Shown here piece after piece: positions 7,552-15,774 of a stretch of 64,000 nucleotides of DNA. A program made the position numbers and the translations under genes. The notes below the pieces were generated by a model. It made no database searches and was not told where the DNA came from. It worked only from the letters and a program-made list of their open reading frames with translations. Numbering within the stretch: position 1 is the first letter of the stretch; each line of letters opens with the position of its first letter. Source of the stretch: an uncultured Flavonifractor sp. (GTDB taxonomy: Bacteria > Bacillota > Clostridia > Oscillospirales > Oscillospiraceae); NCBI GenBank assembly GCA_947346365.1, contig CANAAV010000002.1:124001-188000 (forward strand). Reading direction: 5' to 3'.

Positions 7552-8658
7552 ATGAGGGCGGAAGAGAGAATAAGCGAAGTTCTGGAGGCCTTTGATTTCG
7601 GTGCCCCGGTGGTGGGGGCCGTGCGGTATGGGCAGGGACATATTAACGACACCTTTGTGGTCCATACGCAGCCGGCGAGCGGCGCCTGCCGGAGGTTTAT
7701 CCTCCAGCGCATGAGTCCCGCCGCTTTTAAACGTCCGGATCAACTGATGGAAAACGTGATCGGCGTTACCGAGTATCTGGGCCGGGAAATTGAGCGCGCC
7801 GGCGGCGACCGCAGCCGGGAGGCCCTCCAGGTAATCCGGGACCGGAAGGGCGAGCCCTACTATACCGACGCGGAAGGAGGCCCTTGGCGGGTGTACCCCT
7901 TTATCGAGGGCACGGTGTGCTGCCAGGCGGCGGACACGCCGGAGCTTTTCGCCGCCTCCGGACGGGCCTTTGGACGTTTTCAGCGGCTGCTGCGGGACTA
8001 TCCCGCCAAGACCCTGTACGAGACCATCCCGAACTTCCATAATACCGAGGACCGCTTAGCCAAGCTCAAGGCCGCCGTAGCGGAGGACCCCCTGGGCCGG
8101 GCCGGAGACTGCCGGGCGGAGATTGATTTTATGCTGGAGCGGGAGGCGGACTGCTCCGTGACTCTGCAGGCCCTGCGGGAGGGTGCGCTTCCCCTGCGGG
8201 TAACCCATAACGATACCAAGCTGAACAATGTGCTTATGGACGAGACCACCGGCGAGGGATTGTGCATTATTGACCTGGATACGGTGATGCCCGGCCTGGC
8301 GGTCAATGATTTCGGTGATTCTATCCGCTTTGGAGCGAACCACTGCGCCGAGGATGAGACAGATTTGAGCAAAGTGGCGCTGGATTTGGACCTATTCCAG
8401 GTGTACACCGCCGCCTTTTTAGAGGGGACCGGAGGGGCGTTGACCCGCGCAGAGATTGAATATCTCCCGTGGGGGGCCAAGCTGATGACCCTGGAATGCG
8501 GTATGCGCTTTCTCACCGACCACCTGGTGGGGGACGTCTATTTCCATATCAGCCGCCCGGGGCAGAATCTGGACCGCTGCCGCACCCAGTGCAAGCTGGT
8601 GAGCGACATGGAGCGCCATTGGGAGCAGATGAAACAGATTGTAGCCGCCTGCGGCTGA
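7552..8658 (+). CDS. N-acetylhexosamine 1-kinase-like phosphotransferase (NahK/LnpB type)
   Basis: A 368-residue aminoglycoside-phosphotransferase-fold kinase. Many stretches match the bifidobacterial N-acetylhexosamine 1-kinase: GQGHINDTF, RVTHNDTKLNNVLMD (catalytic loop), IIDLDTVMPG (metal-binding Asp), DFGDSIRFGA and TLECGMRFLTDHL. NahK phosphorylates GalNAc or GlcNAc at C1 using ATP. Of two in-frame ATGs, the second is preferred because the GGGAGG site is then 7 nt away instead of 1. Its partners here are a nucleotidyltransferase and GalE; no lacto-N-biose phosphorylase or transporter for it lies in this window. Relatives are often labelled 'mucin desulfatase', which is misleading. Confidence 0.85.
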   Translation: MRAEERISEVLEAFDFGAPVVGAVRYGQGHINDTFVVHTQPASGACRRFILQRMSPAAFKRPDQLMENVIGVTEYLGREIERAGGDRSREALQVIRDRKGEPYYTDAEGGPWRVYPFIEGTVCCQAADTPELFAASGRAFGRFQRLLRDYPAKTLYETIPNFHNTEDRLAKLKAAVAEDPLGRAGDCRAEIDFMLEREADCSVTLQALREGALPLRVTHNDTKLNNVLMDETTGEGLCIIDLDTVMPGLAVNDFGDSIRFGANHCAEDETDLSKVALDLDLFQVYTAAFLEGTGGALTRAEIEYLPWGAKLMTLECGMRFLTDHLVGDVYFHISRPGQNLDRCRTQCKLVSDMERHWEQMKQIVAACG

Positions 8659-8667
8659 GGAGGGTCT

Positions 8668-10773
8668 ATGGACGAGGAGAGGACCGAAGGGACGCAGCCG
8701 GAAAAAATTGCCCTTCCCCGCAGCATCCACCTGGTTCCCCTGGACCGGGTGGATGGTTTTGATATCCGGCCTGGATTTTATGAGATCAACGGGGCCACCG
8801 CCATCCCCGGCGGGGTGAACTTTACCGTTCACTCCCACGGGGCTACGGGGGTAGAGCTGCTGCTGTTCCACCGGAAGGAGGAAGAGCCTTTCGCGGTAAT
8901 CCCCTTTCCGGAGCACTACCGGATTGGCAACGTGTACTCTATGATTGTGTTTAAGCTGAATATCGAAGAGTTTGAGTATGCCTACCGGGTGGACGGTCCC
9001 TATGACCCGGACAAGGGACTGCTGTTTGACCGGCGCCGCTATCTGCTGGACCCCTACGCCAGGGCGGTGACCGGACAGAGCCGCTGGGGAGAGCGGGCGC
9101 CCCACGGGCAGCACTACCGGGCCCGGGTGGTAAAGGACGATTTTGACTGGGGCAGCATGCCCCAGCCGCTGATTCCCATGGAGGATCTGATCATTTACGA
9201 GCTGCACGTGCGGGGTTTTACCCGGCACAGCTCCTCCGGGGTGGCCCATCCAGGCACCTTTGCGGGACTGAAGGAAAAGCTGCCCTATCTGCTGGAGCTG
9301 GGCGTCAACGCGATTGAGCTGATGCCTATTTTTGAGTTTGACGAGATGCAGGATTACCGGGAGGTGGATGGGGAGAAGCTGTATAATTACTGGGGCTACA
9401 GCACCGTGAGCTTTTTTGCCCCCAACACCAGCTACTCCGCCAGCGTTGAGTACAACCGGGAGGGAAACGAGCTCAAGGAACTGATCCGCGCCTGTAAGCA
9501 GTGCGGGATCGAGGTCTATCTGGATGTGGTGTTCAACCACACGGCGGAGGGGGACGAGCGGGGGCCCTTCTTTTCCTTCAAGGGATTTGACAATAACATA
9601 TACTACCTGCTTACCCCTGAAGGAAAGTATTACAATTTCAGCGGCTGCGGCAACACCCTTAACTGCAACCACCCGATTGTCCACCAGATGATTTTGGACT
9701 GCCTGCGCTACTGGGTGACCGCCTACCGGGTGGACGGCTTCCGGTTTGACCTGGCCTCAATCCTGGGCCGCAATGAGGACGGCACCCCTATGGCCGACCC
9801 GCCCCTGCTCCAGGCGTTGGCCTTTGACCCGATTCTGGGGGACGTAAAGCTGATTGCGGAGGCGTGGGACGCCGGCGGGCTGTATCAGGTGGGGTCGTTT
9901 CCCTCCTGGAACCGCTGGGCGGAGTGGAACGGCCGCTACCGGGACGACCTGCGCCGGTATCTCAAGGGGGACGCCGGTATAGCCCAGGGGGCGGTGCAGC
10001 GCATTGCGGGCTCTCTGGATCTGTACGAGGCCAGCAGGCGCAAAAATGCCTCGGTGAATTTTATCACCTGCCACGACGGCTTCACCCTGTGGGATCTGTT
10101 CTGCTATAACGAAAAGCACAACCTGCGTAACGGCTGGAACAATACCGACGGGGCCAACGACAACAACAGCTGGAACTGTGGGGTGGAGGGGGAGAGCCGG
10201 GACCCGGCGGTCAACGAGCTGCGGCGGCGGATGGTGCGCAACGCCTTTGCCCTGCTCATGTGCTCCAGAGGCATCCCCATGTTTTTGGCCGGAGACGAGT
10301 TCTGCAACACGCAGATGGGCAACAACAACGCCTACTGCCAGGACAACCTGACCTCATGGCTGGACTGGTCCCTGCTGGAGCGCAACCGGGATATGTTTGA
10401 ATTTTTCCGGTATATGATCGCGCTGCGCAAAGAAAACCGCCTGCTGCGGGCCAATTTGAGCGCAGGCGCCTGCGGGTTTCCGGATGTGAGCTTCCACGGG
10501 GTGACGCCGGGGCACATCGGCCCCTTTGCCGCCCATGAGCACTATGTGGGCGTCATGTTTGCCGGATGGGAGCGGGAAAAGGGTCCCCAGCTGATCTATG
10601 TGGCCTCCAACGCCTGGTGGGAGGAGCTAGAAATCACGCTGCCCGCCCTGCCTGCGCCCATGAGCTGGACCATAATGGCGGACACCTGGACCGCGGAGCA
10701 GCACCCCAGGCCCCACGGGGGCGGAGCGCTGCGTATCCATGGGCGGAGCGTGATGGTGCTGTCCGCCAGATAA
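8668..10773 (+). CDS. glgX: glycogen debranching enzyme / isoamylase-type GH13
   Basis: A 701-residue GH13 enzyme with an N-terminal CBM48-type domain (about residues 25-130). The catalytic barrel carries all four conserved regions: DVVFNHT (about 285), GFRFDLAS with the nucleophile Asp (about 358), EAWDAGG with the acid/base Glu (about 397), and CHDGFTLWD (about 468). This is the GlgX/TreX/isoamylase type, which hydrolyses alpha-1,6 branches in glycogen or limit dextrins in the cytoplasm (no signal peptide). It follows the kinase gene by 9 bases in the same operon, linking the UDP-sugar genes with storage-polymer use. Other glg genes are not in the window. Confidence 0.9.
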   Translation: MDEERTEGTQPEKIALPRSIHLVPLDRVDGFDIRPGFYEINGATAIPGGVNFTVHSHGATGVELLLFHRKEEEPFAVIPFPEHYRIGNVYSMIVFKLNIEEFEYAYRVDGPYDPDKGLLFDRRRYLLDPYARAVTGQSRWGERAPHGQHYRARVVKDDFDWGSMPQPLIPMEDLIIYELHVRGFTRHSSSGVAHPGTFAGLKEKLPYLLELGVNAIELMPIFEFDEMQDYREVDGEKLYNYWGYSTVSFFAPNTSYSASVEYNREGNELKELIRACKQCGIEVYLDVVFNHTAEGDERGPFFSFKGFDNNIYYLLTPEGKYYNFSGCGNTLNCNHPIVHQMILDCLRYWVTAYRVDGFRFDLASILGRNEDGTPMADPPLLQALAFDPILGDVKLIAEAWDAGGLYQVGSFPSWNRWAEWNGRYRDDLRRYLKGDAGIAQGAVQRIAGSLDLYEASRRKNASVNFITCHDGFTLWDLFCYNEKHNLRNGWNNTDGANDNNSWNCGVEGESRDPAVNELRRRMVRNAFALLMCSRGIPMFLAGDEFCNTQMGNNNAYCQDNLTSWLDWSLLERNRDMFEFFRYMIALRKENRLLRANLSAGACGFPDVSFHGVTPGHIGPFAAHEHYVGVMFAGWEREKGPQLIYVASNAWWEELEITLPALPAPMSWTIMADTWTAEQHPRPHGGGALRIHGRSVMVLSAR

Positions 10774-10784
10774 GGAGGAGCCTG

Positions 10785-11759
10785 ATGCGCCGCTATTTTG
10801 CCCCTATGGAAGGGATTACAGGCTGGCTCTTCCGCAGCGTCCACCAGCGGTATTTTCCCGGCGCGGATAAGTACTATATGCCTTTTCTCTCCCCGCGCCG
10901 GGATCACTCTTTCACCCAGCGGGAGCTGGCGGACGTTCTGCCGGAGCACAACGGGGGCGCGGCCGCGGTGCCCCAGCTGCTGACGGGGAACGGAGAAGAT
11001 TTTCTGTGGGCGGCCAGAGAACTCTTTGCCATGGGCTACCGGGAGATCAATCTGAATTTGGGCTGTCCCTCCGGGACGGTAACGGCCAAAGGGAAGGGGG
11101 CGGGATTATTGGGCCGCCCCCAGGAGCTGGAGCGGATGCTGGATACGGTTTTTTCCGCCGCGCCTACTGCGATCAGCGTCAAAACGCGCCTGGGGCTGGA
11201 ACGGCCGGAGGAATTTGGTCCGCTGCTGGAGCTGTTCAACCGCTATCCCATTGCGGAGCTGACCATCCATCCGCGGGTGCGCAGGGATTTTTATAAGGGC
11301 CGGCCCAGAATGGAGGCTTTTGCCGCCGCCGCCGCGGCAGGCTGCCGGCCCATTTGCTACAACGGCGATTTAACCACGCCGGAGAGCGTATCGGCGTTCT
11401 CCAGTGCGTTTCCCGCGGTAGAAGCCGTTATGATAGGCCGGGGGGCGGTGGCAGACCCGGCGGTGTTCCGCAAATGCGCAGGGGGGGCGGGAGCTTCGGC
11501 AGAGGAGCTGCGGGGTTTCCACGACGAGCTGTACGAGGGCTATTGCCGGGCGTTTGACAGCCGCCGCAACGCTATGCTGCGGATGAAAGAGGTCTGGTCC
11601 TATCTCATCGGCCTGTTTGAGGACGGGGGGCGGTGGGCCAAGGCCCTGCGGAAGGAGCGCGTTCCGGCGCAGTATGAGCGCCTGACGGCGGAGCTGTTCC
11701 GGAGCGTGCCGCTGCGGGTGCGCCCGCGGGAGGTCTGGCGGCAGGAGGGAAAGCTGTGA
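10785..11759 (+). CDS. dus: tRNA-dihydrouridine synthase
   Basis: A 324-residue FMN-dependent TIM barrel. The start ATG follows AAGGAGG. MEGITGWLFR, REINLNLGCPSGTVT with the catalytic Cys, and VKTRLGL with the HPR segment (LTIHPRVRRDFYKG) are diagnostic of Dus enzymes, which reduce uridines in the D-loop of tRNA. Bacterial Dus classes cannot be separated by eye, so no class suffix is given. It lies 11 bases after the debranching gene and overlaps the next start by 4 bases, so it is co-transcribed, although it is a housekeeping function. Confidence 0.9.
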   Translation: MRRYFAPMEGITGWLFRSVHQRYFPGADKYYMPFLSPRRDHSFTQRELADVLPEHNGGAAAVPQLLTGNGEDFLWAARELFAMGYREINLNLGCPSGTVTAKGKGAGLLGRPQELERMLDTVFSAAPTAISVKTRLGLERPEEFGPLLELFNRYPIAELTIHPRVRRDFYKGRPRMEAFAAAAAAGCRPICYNGDLTTPESVSAFSSAFPAVEAVMIGRGAVADPAVFRKCAGGAGASAEELRGFHDELYEGYCRAFDSRRNAMLRMKEVWSYLIGLFEDGGRWAKALRKERVPAQYERLTAELFRSVPLRVRPREVWRQEGKL

Positions 11760-12010
11760 AGTGCTGGGTCTATATGCTGCGGTGTGGAGACGGCACGCTG
11801 TACACCGGCAGCACCGGCGATGTGGAGCGCCGCCTGGTCCTCCACCAGAGCGGCCGGGGGGCCAAATATACCCGTGGGCGGGGACCACTGGAGGTAGTCT
11901 ACCGGGAGGAGTGTCCCGACCGCTCCGCCGCCCTGCGCCGGGAGGCGGAGATTAAGCGCCTAAGCCGCCGGGAGAAGGAAGCGCTGGCGGCTCAGACGGA
12001 AAATGCGTGA
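11756..12010 (+). CDS. GIY-YIG nuclease superfamily protein (YhbQ/YazA type)
   Basis: A small 84-residue protein starting at GTG within the dus stop (GTGA overlap). It consists of a single GIY-YIG domain: VYMLRCGDGTLYTGST provides the two core motifs, ERRLVLHQSG the conserved Arg and His, and YREECPDRSAALRREAEIK the Glu that binds metal in active relatives. This matches the widespread YhbQ/YazA family, whose biological role (DNA repair or recombination) is not firmly set. Length is normal for the family. Confidence 0.88.
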   Translation: MKCWVYMLRCGDGTLYTGSTGDVERRLVLHQSGRGAKYTRGRGPLEVVYREECPDRSAALRREAEIKRLSRREKEALAAQTENA

Positions 12011-12159
12011 CGTGAAATTCTTGGAAGATGGAGCGGCGCTCCGGGACTTGTGCCCGGAATGCCGACATGTAAGAGCCTTTTTTGTAAAAAGAAGGTCAGG
12101 GAAGTCCAAAAGAAGCGCGCTTGCGGCGGCATTTTGACACAGAAGCGAGAGGAAATTGC

Positions 12160-12188
12160 TTGACAGCGGGGACGGCAGCGGTTATACT
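12160..12188 (+). promoter_or_regulatory. strong sigma-A promoter of glnA
   Basis: TTGACA (12160-12165), a 17-bp spacer and TATACT (12183-12188) form a near-consensus vegetative promoter. It leaves a leader of about 100 nt before glnA. Confidence 0.85.
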
Positions 12189-12210
12189 TGCAGTAACGGC
12201 AGTGAACAAA

Positions 12211-12250
12211 GGCGTTCCACCCGAGGGGGCGGAGCGTCTTGTTTTGTGTG
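12211..12250 (+). promoter_or_regulatory. possible attenuator hairpin in the glnA leader
   Basis: GGCGTTCCACCC (12211-12222) pairs with GGGG and GGAGCGTC (to 12238) with G-U pairs and one mismatch, loop GAGG. The stem is followed by TTGTTTTG, a U-rich run. This looks like an intrinsic terminator lying between promoter and gene, so glnA could be controlled by attenuation or antitermination. No known riboswitch was recognised. Confidence 0.4.
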
Positions 12251-12292
12251 GACGGGCAGGCATATCCGCAATGAGAGAAAGGGGAAGTACAA

Positions 12293-13624
12293 ATGGTTTA
12301 TACCAAGGAAGACATCATGCGCCTGGTGAAGGAGCAGGAGATTGAATTTATCCGCCTTCAGTTTACCGATATTTTTGGCCAGCTGAAAAATGTGGCGATC
12401 ACCTCGTCTCAGATTGAAAAGGCGGTCAATAATCAGATTATGTTCGACGGCTCTTCCATTGAGGGCTTTGTGCGCATTGACGAGTCCGACCAGTACCTCT
12501 ACCCCGATTTGAAATCTTTCCGGGTGTTTCCCTGGCGGCCGGCCCACGGAAAGGTGGCCCGGTTGATCTGCGACGTGCACAACCCTGACGGGTCGTCCTT
12601 CCAGGGAGATCCCCGGTACGTGCTCAAGCGGGCTATTGAGAAGGCCCGGGCCATGGGCTACGACACCTTTAATGTGGGACCGGAGGCGGAGTTTTTCCTG
12701 TTCCAGACCGACGAGGAGGGCAAGCCCACGACTAAGACCAACGATGAGGCGGGCTATTTTGACCTGGGCCCCCTGGACCACGGGGAGGGCACCCGCCGGG
12801 AGATCTGCATGGCCCTGGAGCAGATGCATTTTGAAATTGAGGCCAGCCATCACGAGGTGGCGGCGGGGCAGCATGAGATCGACTTTAAATATGAAGAGGC
12901 TCTCCACGCTGCGGACAATATCATGACCTTTAAGCTGGCGGTGAAGACGCTGGCGCAGCGCAACGGATTGCACGCCACCTTTATGCCCAAGCCCATTTTT
13001 GGCGTGGCCGGTTCTGGTATGCACACCAACATGTCCCTGTTTAAAAACGGTAAAAACGTCTTCTATGACCCTGACGGCGAAAAGGGGCTCTCCAAGGAGG
13101 CGTACAGCTTCATCGCCGGGCTGCTGTACCATGTCAAGGGCATGGCGGCGGTGACCAACCCCCTGGTGAACTCCTATAAGCGTCTGGTGCCTGGCTATGA
13201 GGCCCCCTGCTACCTGGCTTGGTCGGCCTCCAACCGCTCGGCTTTGATCCGTATCCCGGCCTCTCGGGGCCAGTCTACTCGGGTGGAGCTGCGCAGTCCT
13301 GATCCCGCCTGCAACCCCTATCTGGCCTTTGCAGTGTGTCTGGCGGCCGGTCTGGACGGCATTGAAAAGGGAATGACTCCCCCGGCGGAGGTCACGGAGA
13401 ATATCTTTGCCATGGACCGCGCCGCCCGGAAGGAACACGGCATTGAGAACCTGCCCGGCTCCTTGGAAGAGGCCATTCAGGCGCTGGAGGGCGACCGGCT
13501 GATTTTGGATACCTTGGGCGCCCACGTGGCGGACCACTATATTGCGGGCAAAAAGGCCGAATGGGACGAGTACCGCACCCGGGTCAGCTCTTGGGAGCGG
13601 GATAAATACATGATCAATTATTAG
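12293..13624 (+). CDS. glnA: glutamine synthetase, type I
   Basis: The 443-residue length fits GSI-alpha. The N-terminal beta-grasp domain ([12 protein letters not shown]) is followed by [15 protein letters not shown] (the active-site lid Asp), GPEAEFFLF and [15 protein letters not shown] for metal binding, and [14 protein letters not shown] for ATP binding. Near the C-terminus, [25 protein letters not shown] is found, here quoted in parts: [10 protein letters not shown] and RVELRSPDP. The adenylylation tyrosine motif of GSI-beta (NLYDLP) is absent, consistent with feedback-regulated alpha enzymes. It condenses ammonium and glutamate with ATP. The stop codon TAG is formed by a TA dinucleotide plus the first G of a repeat element inserted at the gene end. 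Confidence 0.96.
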   Translation: MVYTKEDIMRLVKEQEIEFIRLQFTDIFGQLKNVAITSSQIEKAVNNQIMFDGSSIEGFVRIDESDQYLYPDLKSFRVFPWRPAHGKVARLICDVHNPDGSSFQGDPRYVLKRAIEKARAMGYDTFNVGPEAEFFLFQTDEEGKPTTKTNDEAGYFDLGPLDHGEGTRREICMALEQMHFEIEASHHEVAAGQHEIDFKYEEALHAADNIMTFKLAVKTLAQRNGLHATFMPKPIFGVAGSGMHTNMSLFKNGKNVFYDPDGEKGLSKEAYSFIAGLLYHVKGMAAVTNPLVNSYKRLVPGYEAPCYLAWSASNRSALIRIPASRGQSTRVELRSPDPACNPYLAFAVCLAAGLDGIEKGMTPPAEVTENIFAMDRAARKEHGIENLPGSLEEAIQALEGDRLILDTLGAHVADHYIAGKKAEWDEYRTRVSSWERDKYMINY

Positions 13625-13725
13625 GCCTTGTTTGAAAAAGAAGGCCCTCCGGAGCACCATGGTGCTCCGGAGGGCCTTCCGATTGTTCGAGCGCTCTCAC
13701 AGAGTTCGCGCCCTTGGGCGCGAAT
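13622..13725. mobile_element. decayed copy of the TA-flanked MITE-like element
   Basis: It begins with TAGGCCTTGTTTGAAAA, the same terminal repeat as the copy at 14255-14419. It later contains ACAGAGTTCGCGCCCTTGGG, matching the inner part of the copy at 63243-63311 with a few mismatches. The right terminal repeat is missing. The left end overlaps the glnA stop, and a 40-bp palindrome occupies the interior. Confidence 0.6.
13640..13679. terminator. 40-bp perfect palindrome, probable glnA terminator
   Basis: The arm GAAGGCCCTCCGGAGCACCA meets its exact complement with no loop bases; the centre is CCATGG. It lies 16 bases after the glnA stop. T-tracts are poor on both sides, so termination is likely but not certain. 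Being symmetrical, it could also act on the convergent minus-strand regulator gene. Confidence 0.55.
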
Positions 13726-13744
13726 CGGGCGCGCGGTAAAACGC

Positions 13745-14134
13745 TCAGGGGCGGCCGACGCCTGTGCCGCCGCTGCGTTCGATGTGCGCCCGGATACAGG
13801 CGAAGGTCTCGGGGCTTACGTCGTGCTCCATGCGGCAGGCGTCGGTCCGGGCCACCTCAGGGGTCACCCCCAGGGCGGTGAGCCATTCGGTCAGCAGGCG
13901 GTGACGTTCGTAAATCTGCTCGGCAATGGTGCGGCCGGCATCGGTCAGCTCCAACCAGCCCTCCTTGTCCATAGTGATATAGCCGTTTTCCCGCAGGCGG
14001 CTCATGGCCCGGCTGATGCTGGGCTTGGAATAGTTCAGGTGGCGCACCACGTCAATGGAGCGTACCATGCCCTTTTGCTCTTTGAGCATCAGAATTGCCT
14101 CCAGATAGTCCTCTACAGATTCGTTAATCGTCAT
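13745..14134 (-). CDS. DtxR/MntR-family metal-dependent transcriptional regulator
   Basis: A 129-residue protein. A winged helix-turn-helix occupies residues 1-65 (ESVEDYLEAILML, VRSIDVVRHLNYSKPSISRAM, ENGYITMD). It is followed by the dimerisation/metal-binding part with the typical IYERHRLLTEWLTALGV, and EHDVSPETF carrying the Glu and His ligands. The short form without the C-terminal SH3-like domain is normal for clostridial members. It should repress manganese- or iron-uptake genes when metal is bound; no metal transporter is in the window, so the target lies elsewhere. An extended -10 (TGGTAAAAT on the minus strand, 14214-14219) precedes it. It reads toward glnA. Confidence 0.88.
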   Translation of the reverse strand: MTINESVEDYLEAILMLKEQKGMVRSIDVVRHLNYSKPSISRAMSRLRENGYITMDKEGWLELTDAGRTIAEQIYERHRLLTEWLTALGVTPEVARTDACRMEHDVSPETFACIRAHIERSGGTGVGRP

Positions 14135-14254
14135 GGAAATCCCCCCTTACCTGCATATAGGCCGTTAGAATATTGGGTGTTCACACAAAAAAGATGGGAG
14201 CGTCTTTGTAGTCATTTTACCATATGAAACAAGAAAAAAGCGCTGTGGCCGCTC

Positions 14255-14419
14255 TAGGCCTTGTTTGAAAATTGTTAACACGTCTAAATGGCGGGTCTTT
14301 TTCCGCTTGGACGGCGGGGTTTTTCCTTGAAATCCGTCAGGATTCTCGCGTCAAAACCACTTGTCAGCCGAAAAAATCCCTCGCCCTTGGGCATATTCCC
14401 ATTTTTCAAACAAGGCCTA
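14255..14419. mobile_element. 165-bp MITE-like element with 17-bp terminal inverted repeats
   Basis: The left end TAGGCCTTGTTTGAAAA and the right end TTTTCAAACAAGGCCTA are exact inverted complements. Both ends carry TA, as expected for a TA target-site duplication of the IS630/Tc1-mariner type. The interior holds no credible gene. A second full-length copy at 21120-21281 aligns along its whole length at roughly three-quarters identity by eye. It fills most of the 400-base gap between the DtxR-like gene and the ROK kinase; the remaining ~115 bases (14420-14534) show no gene. Confidence 0.85.
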
Positions 14420-14534
14420 ACCGGATTGATTGCCAAGTGGCGTATCCGGGCGGACTGACCCGGGAGGCGGCCGGGGCCTATACGCCCAGGGCGGCCTACA
14501 GCCGGGAGGGAGCGGGGAGAAAGACGAAATGCGC

Positions 14535-15482
14535 TTACCGGAACCGGGACAGCAGAGCTGCGCCGATAATTCCCGCATCATTGCCCAGGGTGGCGCGGAC
14601 CAGGCGGGTGCGGCGGGCCTGATTGCGGGCGTAATCTTCCCGCTGGAGGATCTCCCGTACGGGTCCCATGAGGTTTTCCCCCTGGGCGGAGGGCCCTCCG
14701 CCAATACAGAAAATTTCCGGCTGGAAAATATTCACCAGGCTGGCGACGCCGCAGCCCAGGTAGCTGACATACTCGTCGATGATCTGTAGGGCGGTAAAGT
14801 CGCCGCGGGCGGCGCCGTCAAAGGGAGTGCGCCCGTTCACGTGCTCCAGGCTGCCCTGGGCGAGCCTCCAGAGCAGGGATTCCGGGTGCTGCTCCATCAG
14901 CTCGCGGGTGCGCTTGATGAGGGCGGTGGCGGAGCAGTACGCCTCAAAGCAGCCGCGCCGCCCGCAGGTGCACAGCCGTCCGCCGTACTCAATGACAAAA
15001 TGGCCCACCTCCATACCGGCGTAGTTAAAGCCGGTGTACAGCCTGCCGTCCAGCACCGCGCCGCCCCCCACGCCGGTGCCCAGGGTGATGGCCACCATTG
15101 AGGAACTCCCGCGGCCGGCTCCGGCGGCAAATTCCCCCAGGGCGGCGGCGTTGGCGTCGTTTTCCAGCAAGACCGGCCGGTCCAGCTGGGCGCTGAGCAT
15201 ATCTGCCAGAGGCACATCGTTGAAATCCAAATTGGACCAGTATTTCACCATGCCGGTGTCCGGCTGGATCGTGCCGGGGGAGCCCACGCCCACAGCGGCG
15301 ACGTCCTGTAGAGACGTCCCAGCGGCCTGCGCCGCAGCGCGGGCCGCCTGCGCCATGCAATTCACTACCTGCGCCGCTCCCCGGGGGGTGGGGAGACTGG
15401 CTCTGCCTATTATCGCACCGGAAGGGGTAACCACTGCGGCGGCCACATTTGTGCCGCCTAAATCAATGCCCAGATAGTTCAT
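14535..15482 (-). CDS. ROK-family sugar kinase (glucokinase-like)
   Basis: A 315-residue protein starting at MNYLGIDLGGTNVAAAVV, where DLGGTN is the ATP-binding phosphate loop; a 28-residue upstream extension lacks support. GSPGTI, ENDANAAALGEF (catalytic Asp and its surroundings), TLGTGVGGG and the ROK zinc motif CTCGRRGCFEAY are all present. Family members phosphorylate glucose, other hexoses or N-acetylhexosamines at C6. The ExGH motif appears as MEVGHFVIE, typical of bacterial glucokinases. It is transcribed alone from a clear promoter divergent from the lrp operon. Exact sugar uncertain. Confidence 0.9.
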   Translation of the reverse strand: MNYLGIDLGGTNVAAAVVTPSGAIIGRASLPTPRGAAQVVNCMAQAARAAAQAAGTSLQDVAAVGVGSPGTIQPDTGMVKYWSNLDFNDVPLADMLSAQLDRPVLLENDANAAALGEFAAGAGRGSSSMVAITLGTGVGGGAVLDGRLYTGFNYAGMEVGHFVIEYGGRLCTCGRRGCFEAYCSATALIKRTRELMEQHPESLLWRLAQGSLEHVNGRTPFDGAARGDFTALQIIDEYVSYLGCGVASLVNIFQPEIFCIGGGPSAQGENLMGPVREILQREDYARNQARRTRLVRATLGNDAGIIGAALLSRFR

Positions 15483-15537
15483 CCTTGGACCTCCTGCCTT
15501 CGTTTTGTCCGGCCCGTGCAGCGTCCCAGACGCTACC

Positions 15538-15566
15538 ATTATAATGCATGGCGTCCCTTGGCACAA
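15538..15566 (-). promoter_or_regulatory. sigma-A promoter of the ROK kinase gene
   Basis: On the minus strand: TTGTGC (15561-15566), 17-bp spacer, TATAAT (15538-15543), about 55 bases before the start codon. Confidence 0.75.
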
Positions 15567-15670
15567 GCTATTTTTTCACCCATGGGCGCAGGCCCCCGGG
15601 GCAGCGGGGAGAAGGACGCTTGCGAGCTGCGGGTTTGGTGCGGGCGGGGGAAGCAAGCGCATTTGCGGTA

Positions 15671-15699
15671 TTGTATTTCCCGCTTAAGTCGTATATAAT
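15671..15699 (+). promoter_or_regulatory. sigma-A promoter of the lrp operon
   Basis: TTGTAT (15671-15676), 17-bp spacer, TATAAT (15694-15699), about 75 bases upstream of the lrp-type gene. Confidence 0.75.
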
Positions 15700-15774
15700 G
15701 TAGTCTGTTAAATTCCGGCCCTGGCATATTCTGCCGGGCGCAGGAGTCACCATACCCACGAGGAGGAACATCCC

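Noticed and set aside
12182..13660. Open frame of about 490 codons opposite glnA
   Set aside because: glnA has a consensus promoter and full-length motifs; the opposite frame has no motif and would span the glnA terminator.
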